The notes: generated by a model not told the origin, from the letters alone. Positions 23,260 to 32,283 are shown, numbered from the stretch's first letter. The stretch: DNA of 35,065 bases from B75-G9 sp964564905 (GCA_964564905.1 CAZMCI010000007.1:1-35065); one strand, 5' to 3'. Numbers and translations: made by a program.

Positions 23260-24342
23260 ATGGATCTATCCGTGGAAATCTGCGGCATGAAGCTAAAAAA
23301 TCCAATCATGCCGGCAGCAGGTCCAACCGTGCGCAATGGGGACAGCATGGTGAAGGCTGCGATGGGGGGAGCGGGTGCGCTGGTCTCAAAAACTTTGAGC
23401 GTTACTCCTGCTCACGTACCACGCCCGTGTCTCATCAAGGTCAGAGATGGTCTGATGCACGCGGAGCTTTGGAGTGATATCACGTTGGATCAGTGGGTAA
23501 GATACGAACTTCCCAAGGCTAAAAAAACTGGGTTGCCCCTGTTCGTGAGCGTGGGGTACACTCCCGATGAAATTCAAAAAATCGCTCCCAGGGTGGTGGA
23601 CGCTGGGGCGAGTGCTCTTGAACTCTCCACTTCGTATTCCGGAGATATACCCACGATCACGGAGGCCATCAGGGTGGCGAAGGAAACGGTAAAGGTTCCC
23701 ATTTTTGTTAAGGTTCCTCCCGGCGCCACGGATGTGTCTCAGTTCGCCCAGGCGGTGGAAGCCGCCGGTGCGGATGGCATAGTCGCGATAAATGCCGTTG
23801 GTCCATGTCTGGTCATAGATGTGGAAAATGCCATGCCGATGCTTGGGAGCCCGAACGGTTATGGGTGGCTATCGGGTCAGGCGATCAAACCGTTCGCGGT
23901 CAGATGCGTCGCCGAGATAGCGCGCGCGGTGAAGATCCCCGTGATCGGATCCGGAGGGATCTCCACTGGACGTGATATTGTGGAGTTCATCATGGCAGGA
24001 GCCTCAGCCGTACAGGTATCCACTGCAGCCATAATTCGGGGCCATAAGATTTATGGGCTTTTGGCTGACGAAATGGCAAAATTCATGCGGGCGAAAGGTT
24101 ACAACAGCATAAACGATTTTAAGGGGATGGCACTTCGGCACATGTCCGGGCAACCGGTTCGCACCACCCCCAAGCCTGTTGAGGTGATTTCGTCCAGATG
24201 CAACGCGTGTGGTCTGTGTGAGAGATACTGCATGTACGATGCGATTCGCATAGTTGGCAGGGTTGCTAGGGTAGATCCGGTTAAGTGTTATGGATGTGGG
24301 CTCTGCGTTTCCGCATGTCCCTCCCGGGCCCTCAGGTTTTAG
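23260..24342 (+). CDS. PreA-like FMN protein with C-terminal 2x[4Fe-4S] ferredoxin domain
   Basis: 360 residues. Residues 1-290 are a dihydroorotate/dihydropyrimidine dehydrogenase-type barrel: LKNPIMPAAGPT, VSKTLS, VPIFVKVPPG, AINAVG, IPVIGSGGI and AVQVSTAA cover the FMN site, including two conserved Lys. The N-x-S-C-P loop that holds substrate-binding Asn and leads to the catalytic Cys reads ELSTSYSGD and is shortened, so the usual pyrimidine chemistry is doubtful. The C-terminus has two clusters, CNACGLCERYC and CYGCGLCVSACP, for electron transfer. A related archaeal group with this change probably exists, acting on unknown substrates. It is co-transcribed with the SsnA-like gene and ends convergently with the solute-binding protein gene. 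Confidence 0.87.
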   Translation: MDLSVEICGMKLKNPIMPAAGPTVRNGDSMVKAAMGGAGALVSKTLSVTPAHVPRPCLIKVRDGLMHAELWSDITLDQWVRYELPKAKKTGLPLFVSVGYTPDEIQKIAPRVVDAGASALELSTSYSGDIPTITEAIRVAKETVKVPIFVKVPPGATDVSQFAQAVEAAGADGIVAINAVGPCLVIDVENAMPMLGSPNGYGWLSGQAIKPFAVRCVAEIARAVKIPVIGSGGISTGRDIVEFIMAGASAVQVSTAAIIRGHKIYGLLADEMAKFMRAKGYNSINDFKGMALRHMSGQPVRTTPKPVEVISSRCNACGLCERYCMYDAIRIVGRVARVDPVKCYGCGLCVSACPSRALRF

Positions 24343-24364
24343 CTAGTTATGTGAAAACAGCTGG

Positions 24365-25624
24365 CTAACCGGAGAGGTACCCGCGGAGCGAGTTTAGCGA
24401 CCTGAGAGCTCGATGTTCTCTCGCGACCATGTCAATTTCCGCGGTCAGACTCTCGATATCCTTTCGCCTGAGGTCCGGGTTCATGACGATTTTCATGTTT
24501 TGCATGATTATCATGCTGGTTATTTTCAGGGGGAGCGCTGAACCGAGGGCATGCACCGTGGGATGCTTTGAGAGCTCGTTGCGGAGTCCTGCGGATATCC
24601 GGTCATAGACTTTCTCTGGGACGTGTCTGTGGGCGAGGATCCCCATCCCTTTCTTGGCCATCAGGGTGTGGGCTTCCAGCGATCCGGCGTATTCGAGAAA
24701 TCTCTTCGCTAGGTCGGGATGGCGGGCATTTTTCGGTATCGCCCATGCGTTGCCTCCGACGACCATCACACGTCCTATGCTCGGGTGGATCGGAGGAAGC
24801 AAGAAGTAATTGTACTCCTCTCCGGGGGTGTATCCATATTCCCTTTGCCACATTCCGTTGAGCCAGTCCCCTTGGAGGTGCATCGCCGCTTCTCGATTGT
24901 TCAGCTTCACCCAGGCCATCGGGGAATTAAATCCGAAGGGATGGGGGTACATATATTCCTTGGACAACTCCTGCAGGATCTCGTACGTCTCCACGACCCG
25001 GGGATCCTTCCAGCTCTCAACGCCCCTCACCAGCCCTTCGTAGAACGATGCTCCTCCGACCTGAGCCAGAAGGCTCATGAACAGGTCAAATATCCCATCG
25101 CCACTTGATATGATCGGGTGAACCCCAGATTCCTTGAATGCCCGGCACACGTTTATGAACTCATCCCACGTCCTCGGTGGTTTGACCCCGTGTTTTTTGA
25201 ATACATCGGTGAGGTACCACACAGCGTAGGTGAAGTACTTGGATGGAACTAGGTACATCCTACCATGATAGCTGCACTTTTCCTTGATCCACTCTGGAAA
25301 TACATCGTGGAAGTTTTTTCTCTCCCATATTTCCGTGATGTCCAAAAGTTCGCCATCCTTCAGAAATCTCAGGAGGTTCTCGCCGATATCATGGACTATC
25401 ACGTCTGGAGGGGATTCCCTGATCTCTCGCTTCATGGTCGTCGTGTAGGTCCACCAATTCATGATCTTCTGTCTGGCCCTGACGTGCGGATTTTTTTTCT
25501 CGAACCCGCGGATGAGGGAATTGACTGGTTCCTGTTCGGCCCCAGCCCAAAAATGTGCTATCTCAAGCGTTTTCTTTGGGGCGGTCCTCCCCCCGCGTTT
25601 TTGACGTTTCACGGGTGGGTTCAT
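24365..25624 (-). CDS. Family 1 solute-binding protein homologue without export signal
   Basis: 419 residues from the ATG at 25624, with GGAG upstream. The fold is that of ABC sugar-binding proteins: LEIAHFWAGAEQEPVNSLI, PPDVIVHDIGENLL, GRMYLVPSKYFTYAVWYLTDVFKKHG, PPRTWDEF, AAMHLQGDWLNGMW and VMVVGGNAWAIPKNA. The N-terminus MNPPVKRQKRGGRTAPKK is basic and has no hydrophobic stretch or lipobox before the mature fold. An in-frame TAG only six codons upstream of the ATG rules out a hidden signal peptide. No permease or ATPase genes are adjacent. It may therefore act inside the cell as a ligand-binding or sensor protein. A TATA-like TTTTATTTATG on the minus strand lies in the spacer shared with PolB. 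Confidence 0.85.
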   Translation of the reverse strand: MNPPVKRQKRGGRTAPKKTLEIAHFWAGAEQEPVNSLIRGFEKKNPHVRARQKIMNWWTYTTTMKREIRESPPDVIVHDIGENLLRFLKDGELLDITEIWERKNFHDVFPEWIKEKCSYHGRMYLVPSKYFTYAVWYLTDVFKKHGVKPPRTWDEFINVCRAFKESGVHPIISSGDGIFDLFMSLLAQVGGASFYEGLVRGVESWKDPRVVETYEILQELSKEYMYPHPFGFNSPMAWVKLNNREAAMHLQGDWLNGMWQREYGYTPGEEYNYFLLPPIHPSIGRVMVVGGNAWAIPKNARHPDLAKRFLEYAGSLEAHTLMAKKGMGILAHRHVPEKVYDRISAGLRNELSKHPTVHALGSALPLKITSMIIMQNMKIVMNPDLRRKDIESLTAEIDMVAREHRALRSLNSLRGYLSG

Positions 25625-25775
25625 TCGATCGTCTCCAACCTAAACCTACGACCGGGCATAAATAAAACTTCTTCTAAAAATCGTATTCTGTGACCGATTG
25701 AAGCAAATCCAAGACTGGGAACTGGTCGTGCTCAACTTTTATTTTCCACCGTCCGTAAACCTTTTCACGGTGTCC
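25625..25775. promoter_or_regulatory. Divergent promoter between solute-binding protein and PolB genes
   Basis: An AT-rich 151-base spacer. Towards the left, minus-strand TTTTATTTATG near 25658-25668 and GGAG near the ATG serve the solute-binding gene. Towards the right, CTTTTATTTTCC near 25735-25746 sits about 35 bases before the polB start. Both are by eye. Confidence 0.5.
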
Positions 25776-28211
25776 ATGAAGGCTTTCCTGTTGGATGCCG
25801 ATTATGCTGAGGAAGAAGCGCGTCCATCTGTGAGGATGTTTCTCAAGAGCGGCTCTAATACGGTGATCGCGATGGATCCGTCGTTTGAGCAGTACTTCTA
25901 CGTGCTCGCCAACAATCCGGAGAAAACGGCGAAGCTCATCTCCCGTGTTGAGGTAGCCGAGGGAGAGAGGAAGATCAAGCCAAAGTCGGTTGAGGTGGTC
26001 GGGCGTACTCTTTTTGGTGATAAAGTTAACGCGATAAAAGTTTCTCTCCACCACCCCAAGGAAATGGCCAAACTGAGGCACGTGATACGCCAACTTCAGG
26101 ATGTAAGGGAAATCTACGAATTCGACATTCAGCCCGTAAGGCGGTATTTGATAGACAGGGGGCTGCTTCCGATGTCCGGGGTAGAGGTTGATGGGGATAT
26201 TGAGAAAGGGACATCCGAGAAAATTTTAGTCTTAAAGCGTCCACCAAAACCGACCCCTGTGCCCGACCCGGAGCTTAACGTGATGAGTTTCGACATCGAG
26301 GTGTATAATCCAACCGGAAGCCCCCGTCCTGAGAAAGATCCGATCTTGATGATAAGCCTGGCGGACAACAGGGGGTTCAGGAAGGTAATAACGTGGAGAA
26401 ATTTGGCGGACCTGGAGTTCGTGGAGGTGGTCGAAAACGAGCGGAAGATGCTCGAGCGGTTCGTTGAACTCGTAAAGGAGCGAGATGTGGACATCCTCCT
26501 TGGCTACAATACCGACCTCTTTGACTTTCCATATCTGCGCGAGCGGGCTAGACAGTTAAAGGTCAGGTTGAACCTCGGGCGAGACGGTTCGGATATCTTC
26601 GTGCGCAAACGAAGGTTCGCCACTGCCACCAGAATTCGCGGACGCATCCACTTGGACGTCTTCACCATGGTGAATTTTCTCGCGACCATAGGCACGATAA
26701 GGCTCATTCATTACACCCTCGAGGATGTCTACCGCCACGTGTTTGGTAAGGAGAAACCTGACTTTGAATTTACGGAGATGGTCAGGGCGTGGGAACACAA
26801 GGGTGAATTGGGACGCAGGCTGGTCGAATATTCGATGTCGGACGCTGACGCGACGCTTGAACTGGGCCTCGAGCTGATCCCGCTCTTCGCGGAGCTCGCT
26901 CGTATAGTGGGGCAAACCCTTTTCGACATCAGCAGGATGACCCCCGGGCAGCTTGTGGAATGGCTGCTCATACGCGAGGCGCACGGGCGTGGGGAGCTAG
27001 TCCCAGCACGACCAGTGGGTGAGGAGTATGAGGAGCGCCTTGGGGAGACGTATCTCGGCGCGTACGTGATGGAGCCAGTCAAGGGGCTTCACGAAAATCT
27101 TGTCGTGTTCGACTTCAGGAGTCTGTATCCCAGCATAATAGTTTCCCATAACATCGATCCCTCCACCCTCAACTGCAAATGTTGTGAGCGTGGGGGGAAC
27201 ATTCGGGTGCCTGGGCTGGAGTACTGGTTTTGCAAGAAGCGGAAAGGTTTCATTCCCGAAACCCTCGAGCGTCTCATCAAAGCACGTTCCGAGCTCAAGA
27301 AGGAGCTGAGACACCGCAAGCGTGGCACTAGGGAGTATCGGCTGCTCAACTCCCGACAAACGGCCCTGAAGATCATTAGCAATTCCTTTTACGGCATGCT
27401 CGGTTACTCGCGTGCTCGGTGGTACTCCAAGGAATGCGCTGAATCGGTCACAAGTTTTGGACGCCATTACATCCATAAGACGATAGAAATGGCGAGAAAG
27501 TATGGGCTTGAGGTGATCTACAGCGATACGGACTCCCTGCACTGCAAGCTCGGTGATAAAACTAAGGGAGACGCCGTGAGGTTCATGGAGCGGGTAAACG
27601 AGAGCCTTCCCGGGGTAATGGAGCTTGAACTTGAGGGATTTTACCCACGCGGTGTTTTCATAACAAAAAAGCGCTACGCCATGGTTGACGAGGAGGGCAA
27701 GATGGTGGTCAAGGGTCTGGAGTTCGTCCGCCGGGACTGGGCGGCGATTGCCAAACGTACTCAGGAGGCCGTCCTCAGGGCGGTTTTGAGGGATGGATCG
27801 CCCGAAAAAGCCGCGGAGGTGATTCGCAGGACCACCCGCGAAGTGTTGGATGGCAAGGCAAATCTGGACGAGCTGGTGATTTACACCCGCCTCAAGATGC
27901 CGATCGAGAGTTACAGGTCAATTGGCCCCCATGTCGTGGCGGCGAAGCGCCTGCGTGAGCTTGGGCACGAAATAGAGCCCGGGATGATGATAGCTTACAT
28001 TGAAACCAAGGGTCCCGGGAGCATAAGCGACAGGGCGGTCCCCGTGGAGGACTTTGAAGGAAAGGAATACGACCCGGAATACTACGTCAATCATCAGATC
28101 CTGCCAGCTGTCATGCGGATAATGGAAGTCTTCGGTTACCGGGAGGAGGACCTGAGGTACGAGCGAAAAAAGCAGGTGGGTCTAGATAGGTTTATCAGGT
28201 CTCCCCGATAG
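25776..28211 (+). CDS. polB: Family B DNA polymerase with 3'-5' exonuclease
   Basis: 811 residues from the ATG at 25776; a GTG two codons upstream is possible, while the open frame back to 25698 crosses the promoter. Exonuclease motifs are intact: FDIEVY (Asp173, Glu175), YNTDLFDFPYL, and EYSMSDADATL (Tyr352, Asp356). Polymerase motifs are intact: A, FDFRSLYPSI (Asp446); B, KIISNSFYG (Lys532); C, YSDTDS (Asp584, Asp586); then KKRYAMV. The C-terminus ends QVGLDRFIRSPR, a PCNA-interacting PIP box. Cysteines at about 467-470 and 486 lie where Pyrococcus has a stabilising disulfide; the second disulfide seen there is not kept. It is a proofreading replicative or repair polymerase. A short T-run at 28213-28219 may end the transcript. 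Confidence 0.97.
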   Translation: MKAFLLDADYAEEEARPSVRMFLKSGSNTVIAMDPSFEQYFYVLANNPEKTAKLISRVEVAEGERKIKPKSVEVVGRTLFGDKVNAIKVSLHHPKEMAKLRHVIRQLQDVREIYEFDIQPVRRYLIDRGLLPMSGVEVDGDIEKGTSEKILVLKRPPKPTPVPDPELNVMSFDIEVYNPTGSPRPEKDPILMISLADNRGFRKVITWRNLADLEFVEVVENERKMLERFVELVKERDVDILLGYNTDLFDFPYLRERARQLKVRLNLGRDGSDIFVRKRRFATATRIRGRIHLDVFTMVNFLATIGTIRLIHYTLEDVYRHVFGKEKPDFEFTEMVRAWEHKGELGRRLVEYSMSDADATLELGLELIPLFAELARIVGQTLFDISRMTPGQLVEWLLIREAHGRGELVPARPVGEEYEERLGETYLGAYVMEPVKGLHENLVVFDFRSLYPSIIVSHNIDPSTLNCKCCERGGNIRVPGLEYWFCKKRKGFIPETLERLIKARSELKKELRHRKRGTREYRLLNSRQTALKIISNSFYGMLGYSRARWYSKECAESVTSFGRHYIHKTIEMARKYGLEVIYSDTDSLHCKLGDKTKGDAVRFMERVNESLPGVMELELEGFYPRGVFITKKRYAMVDEEGKMVVKGLEFVRRDWAAIAKRTQEAVLRAVLRDGSPEKAAEVIRRTTREVLDGKANLDELVIYTRLKMPIESYRSIGPHVVAAKRLRELGHEIEPGMMIAYIETKGPGSISDRAVPVEDFEGKEYDPEYYVNHQILPAVMRIMEVFGYREEDLRYERKKQVGLDRFIRSPR

Positions 28212-28247
28212 GCTTTTTTACGTGGTTTCCTATTTTGGGTGGTTGTC

Positions 28248-29141
28248 ATGCTGAACGAAGAAGAGCTCGATAAATATAGAAAGGCCGGAAAACTTCTGGC
28301 GGAGGTCCGCGAACAGGTGCGTCCGCTCGTAAAAGTTGGGACGAAGTTGGTTGAGATAGCCGAAACAGCGGAAGATCTCATCCGACAAAAAGGTGCCGAG
28401 CCCGCTTTCCCATGCAATGTTTCAGTTAACGAGATCGCGGCTCATTACAGCCCTCCCGCCACCGATGAGGCGGTGGTCAGAGAAGGTGATGTGGTCAAGG
28501 TTGACATGGGGGCTCACCTCGATGGATACATCGCGGATACGGCTTTCACGGTGACGATCGGAGAAAGGGAGGAGCTGGTACGGACGGTCGAACAGGCCCT
28601 CGAGGCCGCCATAAATGTGGTCAAGCCGGGGATAGACGTGGGTGAGATCGGCAAGGCCGTGGAGACCGTGGTTAAAGCTGCGGGCCTGAAGCCGGTCAGA
28701 AACCTTACAGGACACAGTTTAGCCCGGTGGAACCTGCACGCCGGCATAACCATCCCAAACGTCGACGAGCACACAGGGCAAAAGCTGAAAGCAGGAGATG
28801 TGATAGCTCTCGAACCTTTCGTGACCGATGGCGCGGGATATGTTGAGGACCAAAAGAGGGCCTACATCTTCCGTTATCTGCGAGACGTTCCCACAAGACT
28901 GCGCATGTCTCGCGAGCTCCTGAGGGATATTAGGCGCAGATATGATGGGTTGCCCTTTGCGGAAAGGTGGCTCGCAAAACGCATGTCGAGACTGAGGCTT
29001 GAACTCACGTTGCGTGAACTCTCAGGGGTGGGGGCTCTCTGGCCGTATTACGTGCTCGCTGAGCGGGCAGGGGGGAAGGTTGCGCAGGCCGAGCACACGA
29101 TGATTGTAACTGAACAGGGATGTGAGGTCACCACCCGGTAG
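28248..29141 (+). CDS. map: Methionine aminopeptidase, type II
   Basis: 297 residues from the ATG at 28248; a GTG at 28239 would add three. It removes the initiator Met from new proteins. The pita-bread metal ligands are all visible: KVDMGAHLDGYIADTAFT (two Asp), NLTGHSLARW (His), ALEPFVTDG (Glu) and QAEHTMIV (Glu). The helical insertion of type II enzymes is present between the His and last Glu (about residues 205-265). Archaeal length is normal. It follows polB closely and ends six bases from the stop of the convergent fibrillarin gene. Confidence 0.97.
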   Translation: MLNEEELDKYRKAGKLLAEVREQVRPLVKVGTKLVEIAETAEDLIRQKGAEPAFPCNVSVNEIAAHYSPPATDEAVVREGDVVKVDMGAHLDGYIADTAFTVTIGEREELVRTVEQALEAAINVVKPGIDVGEIGKAVETVVKAAGLKPVRNLTGHSLARWNLHAGITIPNVDEHTGQKLKAGDVIALEPFVTDGAGYVEDQKRAYIFRYLRDVPTRLRMSRELLRDIRRRYDGLPFAERWLAKRMSRLRLELTLRELSGVGALWPYYVLAERAGGKVAQAEHTMIVTEQGCEVTTR

Positions 29142-29147
29142 CATCTT

Positions 29148-29828
29148 TTACTTTCTCAGGACCAGCATGGAGTGATCCTTTTCGTAGGGATCCAAGATTT
29201 TGGCGTCCAAAAGTTCCATCTCCTTTTCCAGCTTTTCTATTTCGTTTCTGAATATCTCCCAGGGTTCCTTGGTTACATCTATGCTACGCGCCTTAAGTGT
29301 CAGCATGGCGTATCCTCCCTCTTTAAGAAACGCCTTTTCGTTGGCAAGGAAAATCTCCGTCTGGTCCGGCTGAGCTATGTCTTGGTATACCACATCCACC
29401 CCCTCGAGGAGTGCGGAGTAACCGGCCGGGTGCCTGGCATCGGCAAGTATCGGTCTCATGTTTGTTCTTCTCTCGCACACGCATAGGAGTCCCCTGAACG
29501 GGCGCGGGGAAACCTCCACACAGTACACGCACCCTGCTGGTCCCACAATATCGGATACGTGTGATGACGTGGTTCCGCTTGCTGCCCCCAAGTAAAGTAC
29601 AACTTTTCCCGGTTCCACAGGGACCCTTTTGATGTTTTTCAAAATGGATGCGGCGAGCTTGCTGCGATATGGGTCCCAAATCCTGTATTCTTTTCCTTCA
29701 AGTTTCACCAGTTTTTCCCCGTAGACCTGGGCGCCTGGAGTTAGGTTTTCGGTGGCTAGCTTTTTGGTCCCGTTGTCGAATTCGATCCAATATACGGACC
29801 TGAAGCGTTCGTGCTGTGTTACCTTCAT
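29148..29828 (-). CDS. flpA: Fibrillarin (rRNA/tRNA 2'-O-methyltransferase of box C/D RNPs)
   Basis: 226 residues. Fibrillarin is the catalytic subunit of box C/D particles and transfers methyl groups to ribose 2'-OH guided by C/D RNAs. The N-terminal beta domain starts KVTQHERFRSVYWIEFDNG. The SAM site is LYLGAASGTTSSHVSDIVG, with VYCVEVSPRPFRGLL, DARHP and DVVYQDIAQPDQ following, and TLKARSIDVT holds the catalytic Lys. All are standard. Its ATG overlaps the Nop5 stop by four bases, the classic archaeal Nop5-fibrillarin operon. Length is normal. Confidence 0.98.
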   Translation of the reverse strand: MKVTQHERFRSVYWIEFDNGTKKLATENLTPGAQVYGEKLVKLEGKEYRIWDPYRSKLAASILKNIKRVPVEPGKVVLYLGAASGTTSSHVSDIVGPAGCVYCVEVSPRPFRGLLCVCERRTNMRPILADARHPAGYSALLEGVDVVYQDIAQPDQTEIFLANEKAFLKEGGYAMLTLKARSIDVTKEPWEIFRNEIEKLEKEMELLDAKILDPYEKDHSMLVLRK

Positions 29829-30985
29829 GGTCTTCTGTCCCTCTCCTTGGATCTTATATCGGCGAGGCGGGTTTTCAGGTCAGCAGCCAGTTTGTGTCCG
29901 ATGAACTCCCCGGACATGGCGTCGATTCTTGCTGCGATCGCTATTTTTCCCGCAAGTGCCCGGGCTATCTTCCCGCGGATGGATCTCGGCGCTCCTCTTA
30001 TCTCGGGGTGCTGGTAGATCACCCCGTGTTTCGGGGGTTTTGCCCGGGTCTTTAGCGCGCGGAACAGCGCCTTTTCGGCTCCGAGCACTTGGATCGTGCT
30101 GGCCGGCATTCTGGAAAGTCTCTCGAGTCCTCCAGCCAGCGATATGAGGCGGGCACCAATCGATCCGCCGACCACTGCGCGGAGGTTCGGTGCCACCTGC
30201 TCCATCACCTCGTCTATGTATGCGGAAATTTGTCCGCGAAGTTCGTAGATGTTAAGGACCTCCCGGGCGCTGTGCCGTATGGTCGCCGTGTCAAGTTCGT
30301 CAAATTGCGCGCCGAGGGAGTTCAGCGCAGCATTCGCGATTTTTTCGGCTTCCTCGTGCGGCATCCCCGTGGCAGCTTTGATGCCCTCCGAACTGAAATT
30401 CTCACGGGACCCCAGATCCACGATGAGTTTCAAGTACGTTTGGTGCTCCGGAATTAGGTCGTCCAGCTCCGGGAAATGATTAGAATACCACTCCCGGATC
30501 ATTCCAGCGAGGATATTTGAAAATTTGTCAATCTCGTCCAGCAGACTTATCGTCTGGATGATGAGATTGTCCCGCCGGCTCGCTTCCACCCGAAGTTTAC
30601 GTCGCGCCAAGGCAAAACAGACCTCGCGAGCGAACTTCCGGATGTTCAGGTCGATATCTCCCCCCACCTCTGAGAGTTTCTCACGGAGAGCTGTACCTGC
30701 GAGATTTGGCATGACCGGTTCGAATTTAGCCCCTCTGAACTCCCGTTGAAGTTTTCTTACAATGGACGGTGATTCTAGCGTAAAATCCGTGTATCCCCTC
30801 CTCACCAACCCACCTACGAGCTTGCGGTGTTCCGGGGATGGGGTTCCGGACTGGATGTTCGCGATTCGGGTGGCGACTTCGGCTGGATCTTTCGGGAAGT
30901 GCTCCGAGGAGATCATCCGCCCTCCATCATCAAATGCGAATACACCGATCACACATTCCGCCACATGAGCCCTCAAGCGCCCCAC
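29825..30985 (-). CDS. nop5: Nop5 (Nop56/58 homologue), scaffold of box C/D RNP
   Basis: 386 residues from the GTG at 30985. I chose this because the family N-terminal domain begins at AECVIGVFAFDDGG and TATA-like CTTAAAC lies about 29 bases upstream on the minus strand; the open frame goes back to an ATG at 31117, adding 44 atypical residues. Nop5 links L7Ae-bound C/D RNA to fibrillarin. Visible parts are the N-terminal fibrillarin-binding domain (to about residue 120), a coiled coil (about 120-240) and the NOP domain, with VVGGSIGARLISLAGGLERLSRMPAST and LGAEKALFRAL, then PKHGVIYQHP. The basic tail (KTRLADIRSKERDRRP) overlaps the fibrillarin start. Confidence 0.95.
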   Translation of the reverse strand: MGRLRAHVAECVIGVFAFDDGGRMISSEHFPKDPAEVATRIANIQSGTPSPEHRKLVGGLVRRGYTDFTLESPSIVRKLQREFRGAKFEPVMPNLAGTALREKLSEVGGDIDLNIRKFAREVCFALARRKLRVEASRRDNLIIQTISLLDEIDKFSNILAGMIREWYSNHFPELDDLIPEHQTYLKLIVDLGSRENFSSEGIKAATGMPHEEAEKIANAALNSLGAQFDELDTATIRHSAREVLNIYELRGQISAYIDEVMEQVAPNLRAVVGGSIGARLISLAGGLERLSRMPASTIQVLGAEKALFRALKTRAKPPKHGVIYQHPEIRGAPRSIRGKIARALAGKIAIAARIDAMSGEFIGHKLAADLKTRLADIRSKERDRRP

Positions 30986-31129
30986 CAAAACAGGATTGCG
31001 CTTACCATGTTTAAGCTTTGCAAGAACTTTCAGCGAAAGGCTCCAGATCTCGACAGTTGGGGGTAAACAAGCTGACGGCTTTGGCTTTTGATGATCGGAC
31101 TTCCAAAAATCATCCATCCCGGTGGGATC

Positions 31130-32263
31130 CTACCACAGCAGCCACGGGTTGCCAATCCTGACGCGTTGCAGTCCCTCCTTCTCACAGATTCTCAGAAATA
31201 GTTCAGCATCCTCTCGTCTCGTGTATGGCATGTCACACATGTGGTAGCAGGGATGGAACGCTAAGAGGGAGTATGGTATGGTTGGATCGAGGTCGGCAAT
31301 GAACGAGGCGAGGGCTCGTATCTCCTCCTCGTCCACGTAGCCAGGCACCAATAGGGTGCTGGCCCTGGCGAACGGCACTTCCGGGCGTTCCCTGTGGCGT
31401 TTGGACAGCCATTCAAAGTTTTCATAGGCTTGGCGGTGCTCGATTCCGGACAGGGCATATAATATTTCCGTTGACCAGCATTTCAGATCCGCCTTGATCC
31501 CACCTCCGCTTTCCATAGAGATCTCCCCGATCAGTTTCAGGTCCTTCGGGTTCATGTTTAGGTTGGTTTCGAGGCAGATACGAAGGAGACGCTTCTCCTT
31601 CTCAGCTCTCTCACGGAGCAACTTTGCGGACGAGAGAACGAACGGCATCTGACTTGAGGGATCTCCTCCAAAGTAGCAGACGCATCCGGTGTCCTCATCT
31701 GCCGCACTGGCGAGCTCGTTCGGGGTAGCAGCCGGTCCTCCGCACGTGATGAGGTCGTGAAAGCTAAAGTTCTGGCAGAAAAGGCAGTCGTAGGTGCAGC
31801 TTCCAATAAAAACCGCCAGATTCTTGTAGCCCACGTCTCCCCTGGGAGTCCTGCACCACCGCGGATACCCCGCACCACCGGATCCCGCGCAGAACTCGGC
31901 CGGGACGCAGTTGGTGGGCAGTGGTTCGTGATACCACTCCAGCAATCCAAGCTCCGGGGTACCAAATCTTCTGACAAGTTTTCCATTCACATTTTCAACG
32001 AGTCCGCAGTATCCCCTCCCACCGCGAGGGATCCGGCAAAGGTTTCCGCATCCGAAGCATCTTTTTCCCTCCCCGCTGGGTGGTTTGGCCGGCAGCCCGT
32101 GTCGTATCCTGATTTGTGCGTGGGCGGATTCGACGTATGGCTTGGCATCGTCGAAGCGCTCCCTGAGACAGGCGCCGCAGACCCTGAGCACTGCCGAGAT
32201 GTCGTTCGAGGTCTTGCCGCAGAGCTCACATCGCACCGGTTTGCCTTCGGGTCCGAGGGCCAT
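31130..32263 (-). CDS. Radical SAM protein (PflA-like) with N-terminal zinc-binding cysteines
   Basis: 377 residues from the ATG at 32263. The N-terminus has zinc-ribbon pairs (CELCGKTS, CGACLRER) and a second cluster (CFGCGNLCRI, GYCGL). The radical SAM cluster is the canonical CxxxCxxC in GSCTYDCLFCQN, followed by YFGGDPSSQMPF and ICLETNLN. The chain ends in a conserved HMCDMPYT and NPWLLW region. This resembles the COG1180 pyruvate-formate-lyase-activating branch of archaea, in which most members are unassigned. It may activate a glycyl radical enzyme or modify a protein, but no such partner is adjacent. It is divergent from pdxS and upstream of nop5 on the same strand. Confidence 0.88.
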   Translation of the reverse strand: MALGPEGKPVRCELCGKTSNDISAVLRVCGACLRERFDDAKPYVESAHAQIRIRHGLPAKPPSGEGKRCFGCGNLCRIPRGGRGYCGLVENVNGKLVRRFGTPELGLLEWYHEPLPTNCVPAEFCAGSGGAGYPRWCRTPRGDVGYKNLAVFIGSCTYDCLFCQNFSFHDLITCGGPAATPNELASAADEDTGCVCYFGGDPSSQMPFVLSSAKLLRERAEKEKRLLRICLETNLNMNPKDLKLIGEISMESGGGIKADLKCWSTEILYALSGIEHRQAYENFEWLSKRHRERPEVPFARASTLLVPGYVDEEEIRALASFIADLDPTIPYSLLAFHPCYHMCDMPYTRREDAELFLRICEKEGLQRVRIGNPWLLW

Positions 32264-32272
32264 CAAACACCA

Positions 32273-32283
32273 CTTTTTAATAG
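32273..32283 (+). promoter_or_regulatory. TATA-like element for pdxS
   Basis: CTTTTTAATAG, about 35-45 bases before the GTG start at 32318, in the 54-base divergent spacer with the radical SAM gene. A Shine-Dalgarno-like GAGGCGG lies just before the GTG. Confidence 0.45.

Noticed and set aside
31030..31117. Possible C/D guide RNA or extended N-terminus before nop5
   Set aside because: C/D boxes are imperfect, and the 44 extra residues do not resemble Nop5; a TATA-like site close to 30985 favours the shorter gene.
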